64,000 bases of DNA from Streptomyces genisteinicus (GCF_014489615.1 NZ_CP060825.1:6742001-6806000), one strand, 5' to 3'. Shown: positions 7,696 through 20,674, numbered from the stretch's first letter. Numbers and translations: made by a program. The notes: generated from the sequence alone by a model not told the origin.

Positions 7696-9489
7696 TCAGG
7701 AGCGGGTGGCGCTCGACCGGCCGAAGAACTCGATCTCCGCGATGGCGACCTGCTTGTCGGCGGAGGCCGCGTGGGACGACTCGACGGTGAAGCGGACCTT
7801 GGTGACCTCGCCGACCCGGAACGGGCGCCGCTGGCCGCCCGCGCCCTGGTCGAGGGTGAGCTTGCGGGTGGTCGTCGTCCCGTCCCTGCCGGTGATCGTC
7901 GCCGTGACGCGGTGCGGCAGCGCGGATTCGCCGATCTTGTCGGCCCGTGCGGAGACGCCGGGTGTGATGATCAGGTCCAGCAGCCGGGTCGGCTCGGTGA
8001 ACGTCGCCTCGATCCACTCGCCCTGCCCGGACTGCGAGACGCCCGGACCCCACCATGTGTCGCTGCGCTTGTCGAAGGCGAGCACCGGCTTGTGGCCGGG
8101 GTACGAGCGCGATGCGGTGATCAGGTCCGGGGCCACGGGGGCGCGCTTGGCGAAGTGGTCCCGGGACGCCTGGACGCCGTCGGGGATGTAGACGAACCCG
8201 AGGACCACCAAGGTGATCACGACGGCGAGGGTGATCCAGGTGCCGATGCGGTCGAACACCCGGCGCAGCCGGGGGCGGTCGCCGGCCCATGGCGTCTCGC
8301 GGTGACGGCCGCCGAAGACGCGGCGCCACCACGGGGCCCGCAGCGGTGCGGTGTCGGGCGATTCGGCGAGCGGCATGGCGCAGCGCGCGCAGTAGTGGCG
8401 GTCGGTGCGGTTCGGGGTCGAGCACCACGGGCAGGGCGGTCCGCCGATGACGCCCGGCACGTGCCCGGGGGCGCGTACGGCGGGCCGGTCGGCGTCGGGC
8501 CGCCCCGGCAGGACGGGGGCGGCCGTGGGCACCGGGGCGGGTTCCGGGGCCTCCGGGTCCGCCACGGGCACCAGGAGGGACCGGGCCCGGTCGGACATCG
8601 TGTCGCCGGGGGCGGCGTGCGGCCCCTGGGCTCCCGGCAGGGGCGCGGTGTCGTCGTCGGCTTCGGACGGTGCGTCGGGAGTCCCGCCGCCGCGGTGCGG
8701 TGTGTCGCCCTGCCGGGGGCCGACCTGCCAGGAGGTGGCGTCGGCCCGTCGGGGCTCGCCCGTCCAGCCGCTGACGTCGTCCCGCCGGTCGGTGTCGCCG
8801 TCCTGCCCGGGGCCGTTGCTCCGGGCGGTGTCGTCCGGACGGGGGCCGGCGTGCCAGGAGGAGGCGGCGCCGGCCTGCCGGGCGTCGCCGGGGTGTGCGG
8901 TGCCGGCTCCCCGGTGGGCGTCGTCGGAGCGTGCGGTGTCGTCCTGACGGGTGGTGGCCGCGGCGTGCGGCGGGGTGCCGGCGCCGTCCAGGGTGCCCGC
9001 GTCCCCCCGCGGCGGTTCGGCCGTCACGGGGCCGGCGCCGTGCGGGGCGGGACCCGTGCCGGGGCTGCCCGCAGCGGGGCTGTCCGGAACGGCCGACCCG
9101 GCGCCTCCGGACGGGGCCGGACGCGGCGCGGCCCCGGCCAGGCCGGCGGCGCGGGCGGCGCGTGCCGCGCGGGCGGCCCGCGCCGAGTCCATCAGCCCGG
9201 CGGGCGCACCGGCCGGCACGGCCGGACGGTCGGTGCCGTCGTCCGGGCGGCCGGTTCCGGCTCCCTGCGGCTGCTGCTCCGGGCGCGCCTGGGACGGGGG
9301 CTCCGCCTGCGGCTCCGGCGCGGAAGCCGGGCCCGGGGCAGGGCCCGGGGCCGGCGCGGGGGCGGTCGGCGCGGGGTGTGCGGGCCGCCGGCCCGACTGG
9401 TCCCAGCGGAGTACGGCGCCGCACGCGTCGCAGAAGGACTGGCCCGGTTCCGCGCGCGTTCCGCACTCGGCGCAGTTCTGCGTGGTCAT
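7696..9489 (-). CDS. Zinc-ribbon, single-pass membrane protein with C-terminal discoidin-like domain (CisA-like)
   Basis: This 597-residue protein is the last gene of the CIS operon. Two zinc ribbons are visible: C6, C9, C20, C23 and C353, C356, C367, C370. Between them is a long Pro/Ala/Gly/Asp-rich, probably disordered linker (about 30-345). A transmembrane helix (about 415-434, ITLAVVITLVVLGFVYIP) leads to a C-terminal F5/8-type-C-like beta domain predicted outside (about 440-590). Streptomyces CIS particles are cytoplasmic, and a conserved membrane protein, CisA, has been reported to link them to the membrane for firing. Position and topology make this the best CisA candidate here; that identity is inference. 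It overlaps the upstream gene by ATGA. Confidence 0.75.
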   Translation of the reverse strand: MTTQNCAECGTRAEPGQSFCDACGAVLRWDQSGRRPAHPAPTAPAPAPGPAPGPASAPEPQAEPPSQARPEQQPQGAGTGRPDDGTDRPAVPAGAPAGLMDSARAARAARAARAAGLAGAAPRPAPSGGAGSAVPDSPAAGSPGTGPAPHGAGPVTAEPPRGDAGTLDGAGTPPHAAATTRQDDTARSDDAHRGAGTAHPGDARQAGAASSWHAGPRPDDTARSNGPGQDGDTDRRDDVSGWTGEPRRADATSWQVGPRQGDTPHRGGGTPDAPSEADDDTAPLPGAQGPHAAPGDTMSDRARSLLVPVADPEAPEPAPVPTAAPVLPGRPDADRPAVRAPGHVPGVIGGPPCPWCSTPNRTDRHYCARCAMPLAESPDTAPLRAPWWRRVFGGRHRETPWAGDRPRLRRVFDRIGTWITLAVVITLVVLGFVYIPDGVQASRDHFAKRAPVAPDLITASRSYPGHKPVLAFDKRSDTWWGPGVSQSGQGEWIEATFTEPTRLLDLIITPGVSARADKIGESALPHRVTATITGRDGTTTTRKLTLDQGAGGQRRPFRVGEVTKVRFTVESSHAASADKQVAIAEIEFFGRSSATRS

Positions 9490-10058
9490 CTCTCCGGGGT
9501 CCTTTCGGCTGCGGTCACTTCGACCGAGTAGGGCATGTGGGCGGGGCGGGCCGCGGCGACGAGGCGGTCGAGGCGGTGGGTGTCGGCCGGGGTCGGCTCG
9601 GGCAGGCGGACGGTGACGTGCAGACGCGGACGCGGCTCGCCCGGGAACGGGCCCAGCGGGCGGGCGTTCCAGTCGGCGCCGCCGCTCTCGCTGATGACGG
9701 GCTCGACCCCGAACGCCAGCCGCACCGCCTCCGCGAGACCGTGGCGGGTCCCGCGCACCCGGTGCAGTCCCGCGGCGGCCGCGACGGCCGCCCGCAGCCG
9801 GGCCTCCGGCTCCGTCCCGTCGGTCTCCGCGCCGACCCAGGTGCCCAGCCAGCCGGTGAAGTCGGCCGGGGCCAGGGCCGGGTCGAAGTAGGCGTCCAGG
9901 CAGTCCAGCACGTTCAGCAGCGGGGCGATGACGTCGTCGAGCCCGCCGACGAAGCGCTGGGCGAGGTCGTCGTCGGCGAAGACGGCCGGGAGCATCGTGC
10001 CCAGCGGGAGCGAGGAGCCGAGGCCGTCGACGGAGCCCCGGCGCGAGGCGCCCGTCAC
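9486..10058 (-). CDS. CIS baseplate protein, phage tail protein I-like
   Basis: This 190-residue protein resembles P2 gpI-type tail proteins. Its core has the form PLLNVLDCLDAYFDP..FTGWLGTWVG...L..AA.LHRVRGTRHGLAEAVRLAFG. In contractile machines it sits in the baseplate wedge beside the J protein. It starts with GTG overlapping the baseplate J stop (GTGA) and overlaps the membrane-protein gene downstream. By position it corresponds to the Afp12/Cis12 slot. Confidence 0.8.
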   Translation of the reverse strand: MTGASRRGSVDGLGSSLPLGTMLPAVFADDDLAQRFVGGLDDVIAPLLNVLDCLDAYFDPALAPADFTGWLGTWVGAETDGTEPEARLRAAVAAAAGLHRVRGTRHGLAEAVRLAFGVEPVISESGGADWNARPLGPFPGEPRPRLHVTVRLPEPTPADTHRLDRLVAAARPAHMPYSVEVTAAERTPER

Positions 10059-12013
10059 CCGCCGTCCCCGATCACGCGGACGCGGTGGTCGAACGAGAAG
10101 ACCAGCGACGGCGGCCGGAGGTCGATGCGGTCGGTCGGGTCGCCGCGTTTGCCGGTGAGCGGGTCGGCGGGGTGCAGGACGACCTCGTCGACGAGTTCGA
10201 CACCCGGCACGCGCTGGAGCACCGCGAACACCTCACCCGCCTGGACGGGACGCCCGAAGGGCCAGCCCTCCCCGTCGGCGCCGCCGGTGAGCGGGTCGAG
10301 GTGGCGGTAGAGGGCGTCGTGGGCCCGGCGGCGCACCCGGTCGGTGTCGACGCCGCGGAACGCGTGCACCGTGGCCACCACGGTGACCCCCTGGTAGTAC
10401 GGGGGGCCGACGGCCAGCCGGGTGCCGATCAGCCGGCGTTCGTCGAGATGGCGGGTGATGCGCGACAACAGGGCGTCTCCCGGCACGAGTTGCTCGAAGC
10501 GGAGCCGTCCGCCGGGGTCGGGGACCGCCTGCGGGACGACCAGGACCCGGACCGCGTAGGCCCCGTGCTCGCTCTCGTCGCCCTGGAGACAGGTGATGCG
10601 GGCGGTCTCCGGGGCGGCGCGGCGGGCGAGTTCCTCGTAGTCGCGCAGGGTGACGGCGCGGTCCTGGGCGCGCAGGGTGACCGGTGCGCGCAGCTTCGCC
10701 TCCTCGACGGTCTCGCCGTCGACACCGCCGCGCGCCGCCTCCCGGTTGACGACCTCGGAGACGTACGGGACGGAGGTGCGCAGCACCTGCACCGCACCGC
10801 GGGCCACGTTGCCGGAGCGTCCGCCGCCGGTGCGGTAGCGGTGGGCTCGCACCACGGCGCCCTTGGGGGCGACCGCGCCGTACTGCCGCAGGCTGCCGTC
10901 CGCCTCGCGCAGGGCGGGACCGAAGGCGATCTCCCCGGTGGCGGCGTCCAGCGTGACATGGCGGTCGCCGGGACGGGAGGCCGCGAAGTGCGCGACGACG
11001 TCCCAGTCCTGCCAGCCGTCGCCGTCGGCGGTCTGGAGCAGCAGCGGCGGATCGTCCGCGACGACGGGGGCGTGTTCGAGCCTCAGGCGCTGTCCCGGCA
11101 GGCCGGTCGCCTCGCCCAGGGCCTCGTCGTGGACGGTCTCGGCGTGCACGGCGCGGGTGGTGCCGCCGATGGTGTACGCCTCGGCGGAGCGGATGCTGGG
11201 CGAGGTGGTGTAGAAGGGCTGGCCGGACAGCGGCTCGGTGACCCGGCAGCGTATCCAGCCCGCCTCGTGGCCCCCGTTGCGCGAGAGGACGTGGCCGCCG
11301 GGCAGGTGCAGCACGATGTCCCCGGGGCGGTTGAGACCGCCGGTGCCGTCCCGGTCCACCTCGCAGGGCTGCCAGCCGTCCTCGGTCCACGCCTCCCACA
11401 CGAGCGGCGGCTGGCGGGGGTCGACGCCGACACCGTCGACGCGGCTGTCGAGCTCCAGGGCGAGCGCGCAGTGCGGGGCGGCGGCGGTGAGCCCGATGAG
11501 CATGCAGTCACCGGGCGAGGGGGCCTCGGCGAAGCACAGCACGTCCTTGCCCTCGGCGAGTTCCGTGGTGCGGTCGGTGACGGCCAGACCGCGGTGCTGC
11601 ACCACCACATGGCCGAGTGCGCACGGCACGACCGCCAGATCGGCCTCGGTCGCGAAGACGACGGCCTCCTCCCGCTCGGTGCGCAGCGTGGCGACCTCGG
11701 TGCCGGCCGGGACGAGAATGGTGTCCTCCTGCGGCGCCGACAGCCAGAACGTGACGTCGGTCCGGGCGGCGGACGGCGGGAAGAGGGTGATCCCCACCAG
11801 GTCGAGGAAGGCGAGGTGGTTCTTCTCCGGGACCCGGTTGAGCCGGTAGACGATCTGGTCCGCCATGTGCGCGACCGTCTCGACGAGGGTCACGCCGGGG
11901 TCGGAGACGTTGTGGTCCGTCCACTCCGGGGCGCGCTGCTGGATGTAGCGCTTGGCGTCGTCGACGAACTGCTGGAAGCGGCGGTCGTCGAGGTTGGGTG
12001 AGGGCAGGGCCAT
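10055..12013 (-). CDS. cis11: CIS baseplate wedge protein J (gp47-like)
   Basis: This 652-residue protein has the baseplate J/gp47 character. The N-terminal region (APEWTDHNVSDPGVTLVETVAHMADQIVYRLNRVP) is typical of eCIS J proteins, and a C-terminal part with RVPGVELVDEV is shared with phage J. Like other eCIS versions it is longer than phage P2 J. It would form the wedge that triggers sheath contraction. It overlaps gp25 upstream (ATGA) and gpI downstream, so the three wedge genes are translationally coupled. Confidence 0.88.
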   Translation of the reverse strand: MALPSPNLDDRRFQQFVDDAKRYIQQRAPEWTDHNVSDPGVTLVETVAHMADQIVYRLNRVPEKNHLAFLDLVGITLFPPSAARTDVTFWLSAPQEDTILVPAGTEVATLRTEREEAVVFATEADLAVVPCALGHVVVQHRGLAVTDRTTELAEGKDVLCFAEAPSPGDCMLIGLTAAAPHCALALELDSRVDGVGVDPRQPPLVWEAWTEDGWQPCEVDRDGTGGLNRPGDIVLHLPGGHVLSRNGGHEAGWIRCRVTEPLSGQPFYTTSPSIRSAEAYTIGGTTRAVHAETVHDEALGEATGLPGQRLRLEHAPVVADDPPLLLQTADGDGWQDWDVVAHFAASRPGDRHVTLDAATGEIAFGPALREADGSLRQYGAVAPKGAVVRAHRYRTGGGRSGNVARGAVQVLRTSVPYVSEVVNREAARGGVDGETVEEAKLRAPVTLRAQDRAVTLRDYEELARRAAPETARITCLQGDESEHGAYAVRVLVVPQAVPDPGGRLRFEQLVPGDALLSRITRHLDERRLIGTRLAVGPPYYQGVTVVATVHAFRGVDTDRVRRRAHDALYRHLDPLTGGADGEGWPFGRPVQAGEVFAVLQRVPGVELVDEVVLHPADPLTGKRGDPTDRIDLRPPSLVFSFDHRVRVIGDGG

Positions 12014-12444
12014 CAGTGGTCGCTTTCCGAGGAGCCCGGATCGCCCGGCTCGTGGTGGGAGGGGATGACGTAGAACGGGAAGACGAGACTGCGCGGGTTG
12101 TTGGTGCCGCGGATGGAGTAGCGGACGTCGATGTAGAGGACGCTCTGCTCCGCCCCGGCGGAGACCTCCACGTCGTGCACCTCGATGCGCGGCTCCCAGC
12201 GGTCCAGGCTGACGTGCACCTCGTGCTGGATGCGGCCCGCGGTCTGCTCGTTGACGGGGGCGAAGACCAGGTCGTGGATGGCGCAGCCGAACTCCGGGCG
12301 CATCGGCCGCTCTCCGGGCGCGGTGGCCAGTACGAGCCGGATGGCCTCCTCGACCTCGCGCTCGCCGCTGACCAGCGCGATGCCGCCGGTGGGCCCGATG
12401 CGCAGCGGGAAGGCCCAGCCGGAGCCGACGAACTGTTCGGCCAT
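12013..12444 (-). CDS. cis9: CIS baseplate wedge protein gp25/GPW
   Basis: This 143-residue protein matches the gp25/GPW lysozyme-like fold of baseplate wedges: GIALVSGEREVEEAIRLVL, then PGERPMRPEFGC with the conserved R-P-EFG core. It initiates sheath polymerisation with the wedge complex in phage and eCIS. ATG at 12444; its stop overlaps the start of baseplate J. Confidence 0.92.
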   Translation of the reverse strand: MAEQFVGSGWAFPLRIGPTGGIALVSGEREVEEAIRLVLATAPGERPMRPEFGCAIHDLVFAPVNEQTAGRIQHEVHVSLDRWEPRIEVHDVEVSAGAEQSVLYIDVRYSIRGTNNPRSLVFPFYVIPSHHEPGDPGSSESDH

Positions 12445-12504
12445 CGATACGTCACCTGTCTTCTCTCGCCGCCCGCGGCGCCCGGCGCCGGTGCGGTCGT
12501 CCGG

Positions 12505-14421
12505 TCATGCGGGGAGGGGGTACTTCACGGTGTTGACGAAGACGAGGCCCTGGAGGTCGACCCGGACGGCCCGGATGCCCACGTTCGCGATCGAGTTGAC
12601 CTGCACCGAGCCGCCGGACGAGATCATGGTGGCGCCCACCGCCTTCAGGTTGAGCGCGCCCATCGCGTCCACGGTGACCGCGCCGGTCAGCGACTTGACG
12701 TTGACGAGACCCCGGCCCTGGATGTCGAGGAGCCCGCCGCTCTTGATGGTGAGCCGGCGCCTCGCGCTGAGCTCCAGATCGGTGCCCGCCTCGATGCTGA
12801 CCGAACGGCTGCCCGTGATGCTGACGGCACCCTTGCTGTCGATGGTGATCTCGGTCTTCGTGCGGTCCAGGTTGATCGTCAGCCGGTCGTCGCCGCTGGC
12901 GATCCGGACGCCCTGCTTGCGGCCGCCGGTCCGCTGGCTGAGCAGGTCGACCCGGTTTGCCTGCCGGTCGGAGAGCGTGTGCCGGGCCGCCTTGCGCTTC
13001 AGGCCGTCGTGCAGGGGCACGTCGTCGACCCTGCTCGGCACGTCCCGCCCGTTGTAGAGCCCGCCGATGACGAACGGGTGGTCCAGCGCGCCCCGGTCGA
13101 AGGCGACCAGCACCTCGTCGCCGACGTCCATGGGGAACACGCCCCCGCCTCCGACACCGCCCCACTGCACGCTGCGCGCCCAGTCGCTGACGTAGGTGTT
13201 GTCCAGCCAGGGGAACTGGAGCTTGACCCTGCCCTGCTTCAGCGGGTCCTGCACATCGGTGACGACGGCGTTGGCGACGCCGGGCAGCCGGGCGGCGCTC
13301 GCGGCGTCCGTGCCGCCACCGCCCGACGCCAGCCCGTACAGGGAGCGCCACTGGCGTCCGCTGACCGTGATCCAGGACTCGTAGTGGCGGCCGTCGCCGA
13401 AGACGTGGCGCACCGAGGTGACCGTGTACTTGCCCTCGAACGGCCTGCCCACGTCCTTGAGCGCCACGGGCACCCCCGGCCGCAGCTGGGGGTTGCCGTA
13501 CACCGCGACCTCCAGCTCCGCGAACGAGGAGGTGACGTCGGCGGCGAGCGCCTGCGCGGCGTGCCGGACCTCGTCCTGCCGGTCGTAGGGGGTGGCGGTG
13601 CCGACGAGCGGGGCGGGCCCGAAGACCCCCGCGGCCGTGCCCGGGGTGAGGCCGATCGAGATGCCGGGGTCGGTGGCCGCGGGCGCCGTCTCGACGATCT
13701 TCTTCTTGGTGGTGACGTTCCAGCCGCGCGACTCGACCGTGCCGACCTGGTCGGCAGCGGTGACGGCGGCCCGCAGCCGCAGCACGTCGTGGCCCGCCTG
13801 GAGCACGAACGCGCTCTGGTCGCCCTCCGTCGCGGGCGACGGCGCCCCGGCCGACGGCTTCGGCGTGACGAACCGGAACTTCCCCTTGGCGTCCAGGGAC
13901 ATGACCATGTTGTTCTCGTCGGCGAGCCGTGACAGGAAGTCCCAGTCGGTGACGTTGGCCTGGCTGATGAAGCCGTAGGTGCCCTTCGTCGGCTGGATGC
14001 GGCCGATCGGCACGCCGTCCTGTCCGGCGAGCTTGCGGGCGATGTCCGACGCCTTCTGGTTGCGGTAGGCGGCCACCCGGCGGCGGCGCATCATCCGGTG
14101 ACCGAGGTCGTAGCCGCGTACCACGGTGAAGCTGCCGGTGCCGTCGTAGTCGGCCTCCAGAGCGGTGACCTCGCCCGTCAGCAGGGGATTGCCCACTCCC
14201 TGGCCGTCGGCGACCGGGGTGAGCACCACCCGGGTGCCGAAGGTGACGCCCAGTTTGCCCAGCACCAGCCGGTACGGGTCGCGGAAGGTCAGCCGGAACG
14301 CCGCGGGCACGCCGACGCCCTGGTCGACCCACCCCTCGGTGAGCAGCGGCGCGATGTCGTCGGGCAGCTTCGCCCCGCCGATCCGCACCTGCATGATGCT
14401 GGAGAACGCGGGCTGCACCAT
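12505..14421 (-). CDS. cis8: CIS VgrG-like central spike (gpD + gp5 fusion)
   Basis: This 638-residue protein fuses a phage-D/gp27-like hub (about 1-370) to a gp5 OB-fold (about 395-480: QDPLKQGRVKLQFPW...GVGGGGVFPMDVGDEVLVAFDRG) and a C-terminal repetitive beta region (about 510-638) that would form the spike prism. No enzymatic domain is visible. The ATG at 14421 overlaps the LysM gene stop (ATGA); frames further upstream belong to that gene. No PAAR tip protein is apparent in the window. Confidence 0.9.
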   Translation of the reverse strand: MVQPAFSSIMQVRIGGAKLPDDIAPLLTEGWVDQGVGVPAAFRLTFRDPYRLVLGKLGVTFGTRVVLTPVADGQGVGNPLLTGEVTALEADYDGTGSFTVVRGYDLGHRMMRRRRVAAYRNQKASDIARKLAGQDGVPIGRIQPTKGTYGFISQANVTDWDFLSRLADENNMVMSLDAKGKFRFVTPKPSAGAPSPATEGDQSAFVLQAGHDVLRLRAAVTAADQVGTVESRGWNVTTKKKIVETAPAATDPGISIGLTPGTAAGVFGPAPLVGTATPYDRQDEVRHAAQALAADVTSSFAELEVAVYGNPQLRPGVPVALKDVGRPFEGKYTVTSVRHVFGDGRHYESWITVSGRQWRSLYGLASGGGGTDAASAARLPGVANAVVTDVQDPLKQGRVKLQFPWLDNTYVSDWARSVQWGGVGGGGVFPMDVGDEVLVAFDRGALDHPFVIGGLYNGRDVPSRVDDVPLHDGLKRKAARHTLSDRQANRVDLLSQRTGGRKQGVRIASGDDRLTINLDRTKTEITIDSKGAVSITGSRSVSIEAGTDLELSARRRLTIKSGGLLDIQGRGLVNVKSLTGAVTVDAMGALNLKAVGATMISSGGSVQVNSIANVGIRAVRVDLQGLVFVNTVKYPLPA

Positions 14422-15143
14422 CAGCGGGTCACCTCCTCGGGGGCGGGCAGCACCAGCTCGGTGCCGGCCGCCAGCCGGGACGGGTCGTCGATGCCGTTGA
14501 TCTCGGCGATCGCCCGCCACACGGTGGCCGTGCCGTACTCCCGCCAGGCCAGCGACTGGAGCGAGTCGCCCGCCACGACCCGGTGCACCCGCTGCGCGGT
14601 GAGCGCGCCGGACGTCGGGTTCTGGCCCTTGGTCTTGCCGGGGATCTCCACGAGCCGCAGCTGGCAGGTGGCCCGGATGGGCACGCCGGTGGTGCCGAAC
14701 AGGGTGTACGACGCGTCGACGGACGCCACGTACGCGGTGAACCGGGCCGTCGAGAACGACCCCCACTCGAAGACCACCCACGGCGGCGACGGCTGGTCGG
14801 CGGCGATGCTCTTCGCGGTCACCTCGCAGCAGCCCAGCAGCGACTCGACCTTCTTCAGCACAGTGTTGCCGGTCGGCGCGGTGGACGAGTCGAGGAACAC
14901 CTCCAGCGTCATCTCACGCGGCTCCGCGCCCATGAACTCCGGCTTCGAGCCGTCCCGCACGGCCATGGTCGGCGTCGCCTTCCACTGCGCGCGCTGGCTC
15001 AGGGCCAACTGCGCCGGGTTGAACTCGAAGCCGAACGTCCGCATCAGCGCCCCGGGCGTGGTGCTCGTGCCGACCGGAGGCTCGTGGATCGCCAGCGTGG
15101 CGCGCACCAGGCTCTTGCCGGCGCCCCTGCTGCTCTTGGCCAT
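14421..15143 (-). CDS. cis7: CIS LysM-type baseplate hub adaptor
   Basis: This 240-residue protein has an N-terminal eCIS hub domain (FGFEFNPAQLALSQRAQWK) and a C-terminal LysM (about 190-236, VHRVVAGDSLQSLAWREYGTATVWRAIAEINGI). In eCIS and P2-like phages such proteins link the inner tube to the spike. It overlaps the spike gene by ATGA. A 37-bp gap separates it from the second tube gene. Confidence 0.88.
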   Translation of the reverse strand: MAKSSRGAGKSLVRATLAIHEPPVGTSTTPGALMRTFGFEFNPAQLALSQRAQWKATPTMAVRDGSKPEFMGAEPREMTLEVFLDSSTAPTGNTVLKKVESLLGCCEVTAKSIAADQPSPPWVVFEWGSFSTARFTAYVASVDASYTLFGTTGVPIRATCQLRLVEIPGKTKGQNPTSGALTAQRVHRVVAGDSLQSLAWREYGTATVWRAIAEINGIDDPSRLAAGTELVLPAPEEVTR

Positions 15144-15180
15144 GGGTGTTCCTCTCCGTCCGCTCTTCGCCGCCGCGCCG

Positions 15181-15603
15181 TCAGTCGGTGAATCCGTGGT
15201 GGGCGATCTCCAGGACCTCGGTGGCCACGGCAGGGCTCGCGGGGTCGAGGGTGGGTCCCTGCCAGCTGACGGGCAGGACGTCGATCAGCCCCCAGCGGGC
15301 GACCAGCGAGCCGTCCGCGCGCAGCGCGGAGATCTGGGCGGTGGGGCGCTTGATCCCCGTCTGCACGGACGAGATCCACTTGGCGACCTTGGCCGTGTCC
15401 GGGGTGAGCGGGCGGGTGAGCCGGATCGTGGAGAAGGTGACGCGGGTGGGGAGCTGCCACACGAATCCGTTGTTGCCCCCCTCCTGCCGGTGTTCGACCT
15501 CCACCTGGGACGACAGGCCGTCGCAGCCGTTGAAGCGGCCGAGGCTCTCGCCGTCGATGGTGAGGGCGAACCAGATGGTGGACCCGGGATCCTGGCGGGG
15601 CAT
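15181..15603 (-). CDS. CIS tail tube protein, gp19-like (second copy)
   Basis: This 140-residue protein resembles T4 gp19-family tube proteins (FALTIDGESLGRFNGCDGLSSQVEVEHRQEGGNN...PTRVTFSTIRLTRPLTPDTAKVAKWI). eCIS carry more than one tube-fold protein: one builds the shaft, others form the tube-to-baseplate initiator ring. Lying next to the LysM hub gene suggests the initiator role (the Afp5/Cis5 slot). ATG 15603 is chosen because the upstream open frame is His/Pro low-complexity sequence. A weak AAAGG site lies about 10 nt upstream. Confidence 0.85.
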   Translation of the reverse strand: MPRQDPGSTIWFALTIDGESLGRFNGCDGLSSQVEVEHRQEGGNNGFVWQLPTRVTFSTIRLTRPLTPDTAKVAKWISSVQTGIKRPTAQISALRADGSLVARWGLIDVLPVSWQGPTLDPASPAVATEVLEIAHHGFTD

Positions 15604-15629
15604 CGGGGAGGGGCCTTTCTGTCGTTCTG

Positions 15630-15760
15630 CCGGGGTGGTGCGGCGGTGCGTGGTGCTGTGGCGTCGGGGTGGTGCGTGGTGCTGTGGTGCGTGGTGTTGC
15701 GGTACGGCGTTGTGGTGACGTGCGGTGCTGTGTGCGGTGCCGGGGGCGGGCCGGGCAGGT
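15630..15760. repeat. GT-rich low-complexity stretch before the second tube gene
   Basis: The plus strand carries degenerate copies of GGTGGTGCGTGGTGCTGTGG (clear copies near 15632-15660 and 15668-15690) between the VQR-protein gene and the tube gene. The composition is unlike the rest of the operon. It may be an untranslated spacer; no gene is supported here. Confidence 0.5.
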
Positions 15761-15825
15761 CGCACGGGTGCGGTGGGGGCCGTGTGCCGGTCGTCCGGAG
15801 GGGACGGCGCGGTCCGCCGGGCAGG

Positions 15826-19554
<3,729 letters not shown>

Positions 19555-19557
19555 CGT

Positions 19558-19716
19558 TCAGCCCTCCGTCGCGCCGCGCGTCACGAGGGACGCGATCTGC
19601 TCGGTGTACCGGCGCCGGTCCTGGTGCTCCAGGTCGAGGATCGCGTCCAGGCCCCAGTGGAAGTGGTAGGCGACGTACGCGATCTCCTCGTGCAGCCGGT
19701 CGGTCGCGTACGTCAC
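19558..19716 (-). CDS. DUF6760 small CIS protein
   Basis: This 52-residue protein starts at GTG 19716, overlapping the upstream stop by GTGA. The whole chain (YATDRLHEEIAYVAYHFHWGLDAILDLEHQDRRRYTEQIASL) looks like a single helical unit and matches DUF6760, found in actinobacterial CIS clusters. The pairing of a 170-residue gene with a tiny overlapping gene ahead of a giant gene resembles phage tail-assembly chaperone modules. Function is inferred from position only. Confidence 0.75.
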   Translation of the reverse strand: MTYATDRLHEEIAYVAYHFHWGLDAILDLEHQDRRRYTEQIASLVTRGATEG

Positions 19717-20231
19717 GATTCCCCCAGGCGGCTCCCGCCGAGCTCCACCTCGAACGGCTCCGAGCAGTGCGGGCACCGCACGGCCGCGCGGGTGTGGCCC
19801 TCCGCGTTGATCTGCCGGTAGAAGTCCTGGAGGAACGCCAGGTCGGACGCGAACATGTTCTCCACGATGCCGTCGTGCACCATCGTCAGCGTGCCCAGGC
19901 GGGTGATGACCCGGCCGAGGAGCACCACCGACAGGTAGGCCGGGTTCTCCTGCACCCGCACGTCCCGCAGCGGGACGAGTTCGTCCCGTGCCGTCGACAG
20001 GCGCATCACCCCGTCGCGGTGCACGGTGCCGGAGTCGTCGACGTATCCGCGCGGCAGCTCGAAGGCGAACTCGGTCTGGAGCGACTGGCGGGGCAGCACG
20101 TCGGCGTGCGCCGCGTCGGGCGCCCGGTCGGCGGAGGAAGCGGCGGCGGAAGCGGTCCGGGGGAAGTCCGCCCCCGCCGCCGCGATCGGGGATGCCGCGG
20201 CGGCCGGGGACTTGGCAGCCGAACGCCGCAT
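19713..20231 (-). CDS. CIS tail-assembly-type protein
   Basis: This 172-residue protein has a disordered Ala-rich N-terminus (1-50), then a conserved core (QTEFAFELPRGYVDDSGTVHRDGVMRL..ARDELVPLRDVRVQENPAYLSVVLLGRVITRLGTL) and a C-terminal CPHC motif. Similar proteins follow the tube gene in eCIS clusters. By phage synteny (sheath, tube, chaperone, tape measure) it may be a tail-assembly chaperone. The ATG at 20231 shares its first base with the TAA of the tube gene. Confidence 0.7.
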   Translation of the reverse strand: MRRSAAKSPAAAASPIAAAGADFPRTASAAASSADRAPDAAHADVLPRQSLQTEFAFELPRGYVDDSGTVHRDGVMRLSTARDELVPLRDVRVQENPAYLSVVLLGRVITRLGTLTMVHDGIVENMFASDLAFLQDFYRQINAEGHTRAAVRCPHCSEPFEVELGGSRLGES

Positions 20232-20674
20232 TACTCGATGACCAGTTCTTCGAACACGATGGTCACGGTCTCGGTCAGGGCCGCGGCCTCGCCGGCCTTC
20301 ACCGTGCTGGTGTCGATCTTGCTGCACCAGGCGTTGCGCAGGTTGTAGCGCTTCACCGGGTTGTCCTGGAAGTCCATCATGATGATGGAGGCGTTCTTGC
20401 GGGCGGTGCTCATCTGCCCGCGGATCGAGTCGTTGATCCACTGCGTGAACGACGCCGACTGCGTCATGCCGCGGACGACGGTGCACTGGCCGTTCTTCTG
20501 CACACCCGGCAGCAGCGCCACTTCCGCCCGGCCCTGGGCGCTGTTCTGCTGGTAGGTGATGACGTCCTGTTCGAGGGTGAGGCCGCTGACCTCGGCGAGG
20601 TACTCGACCATCACTCCGTCGATCTGGAGGCCGAAGTTGTGTGACGTGAGGGCGTCACCCGGCTGGAGACTCAT
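20231..20674 (-). CDS. cis1: CIS inner tube protein
   Basis: This 147-residue gp19-family tube protein (PGDALTSHNFGLQIDGVMVEYLAEVSGLTLEQDVI...KRYNLRNAWCSKID) is the usual neighbour of the sheath gene and probably builds the hollow shaft that carries cargo. AGAAGGA lies 10 nt upstream of ATG 20674. It follows the sheath gene with a 96-bp gap. It ends in TAA, a rare stop choice in this genome. Confidence 0.92.
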   Translation of the reverse strand: MSLQPGDALTSHNFGLQIDGVMVEYLAEVSGLTLEQDVITYQQNSAQGRAEVALLPGVQKNGQCTVVRGMTQSASFTQWINDSIRGQMSTARKNASIIMMDFQDNPVKRYNLRNAWCSKIDTSTVKAGEAAALTETVTIVFEELVIE

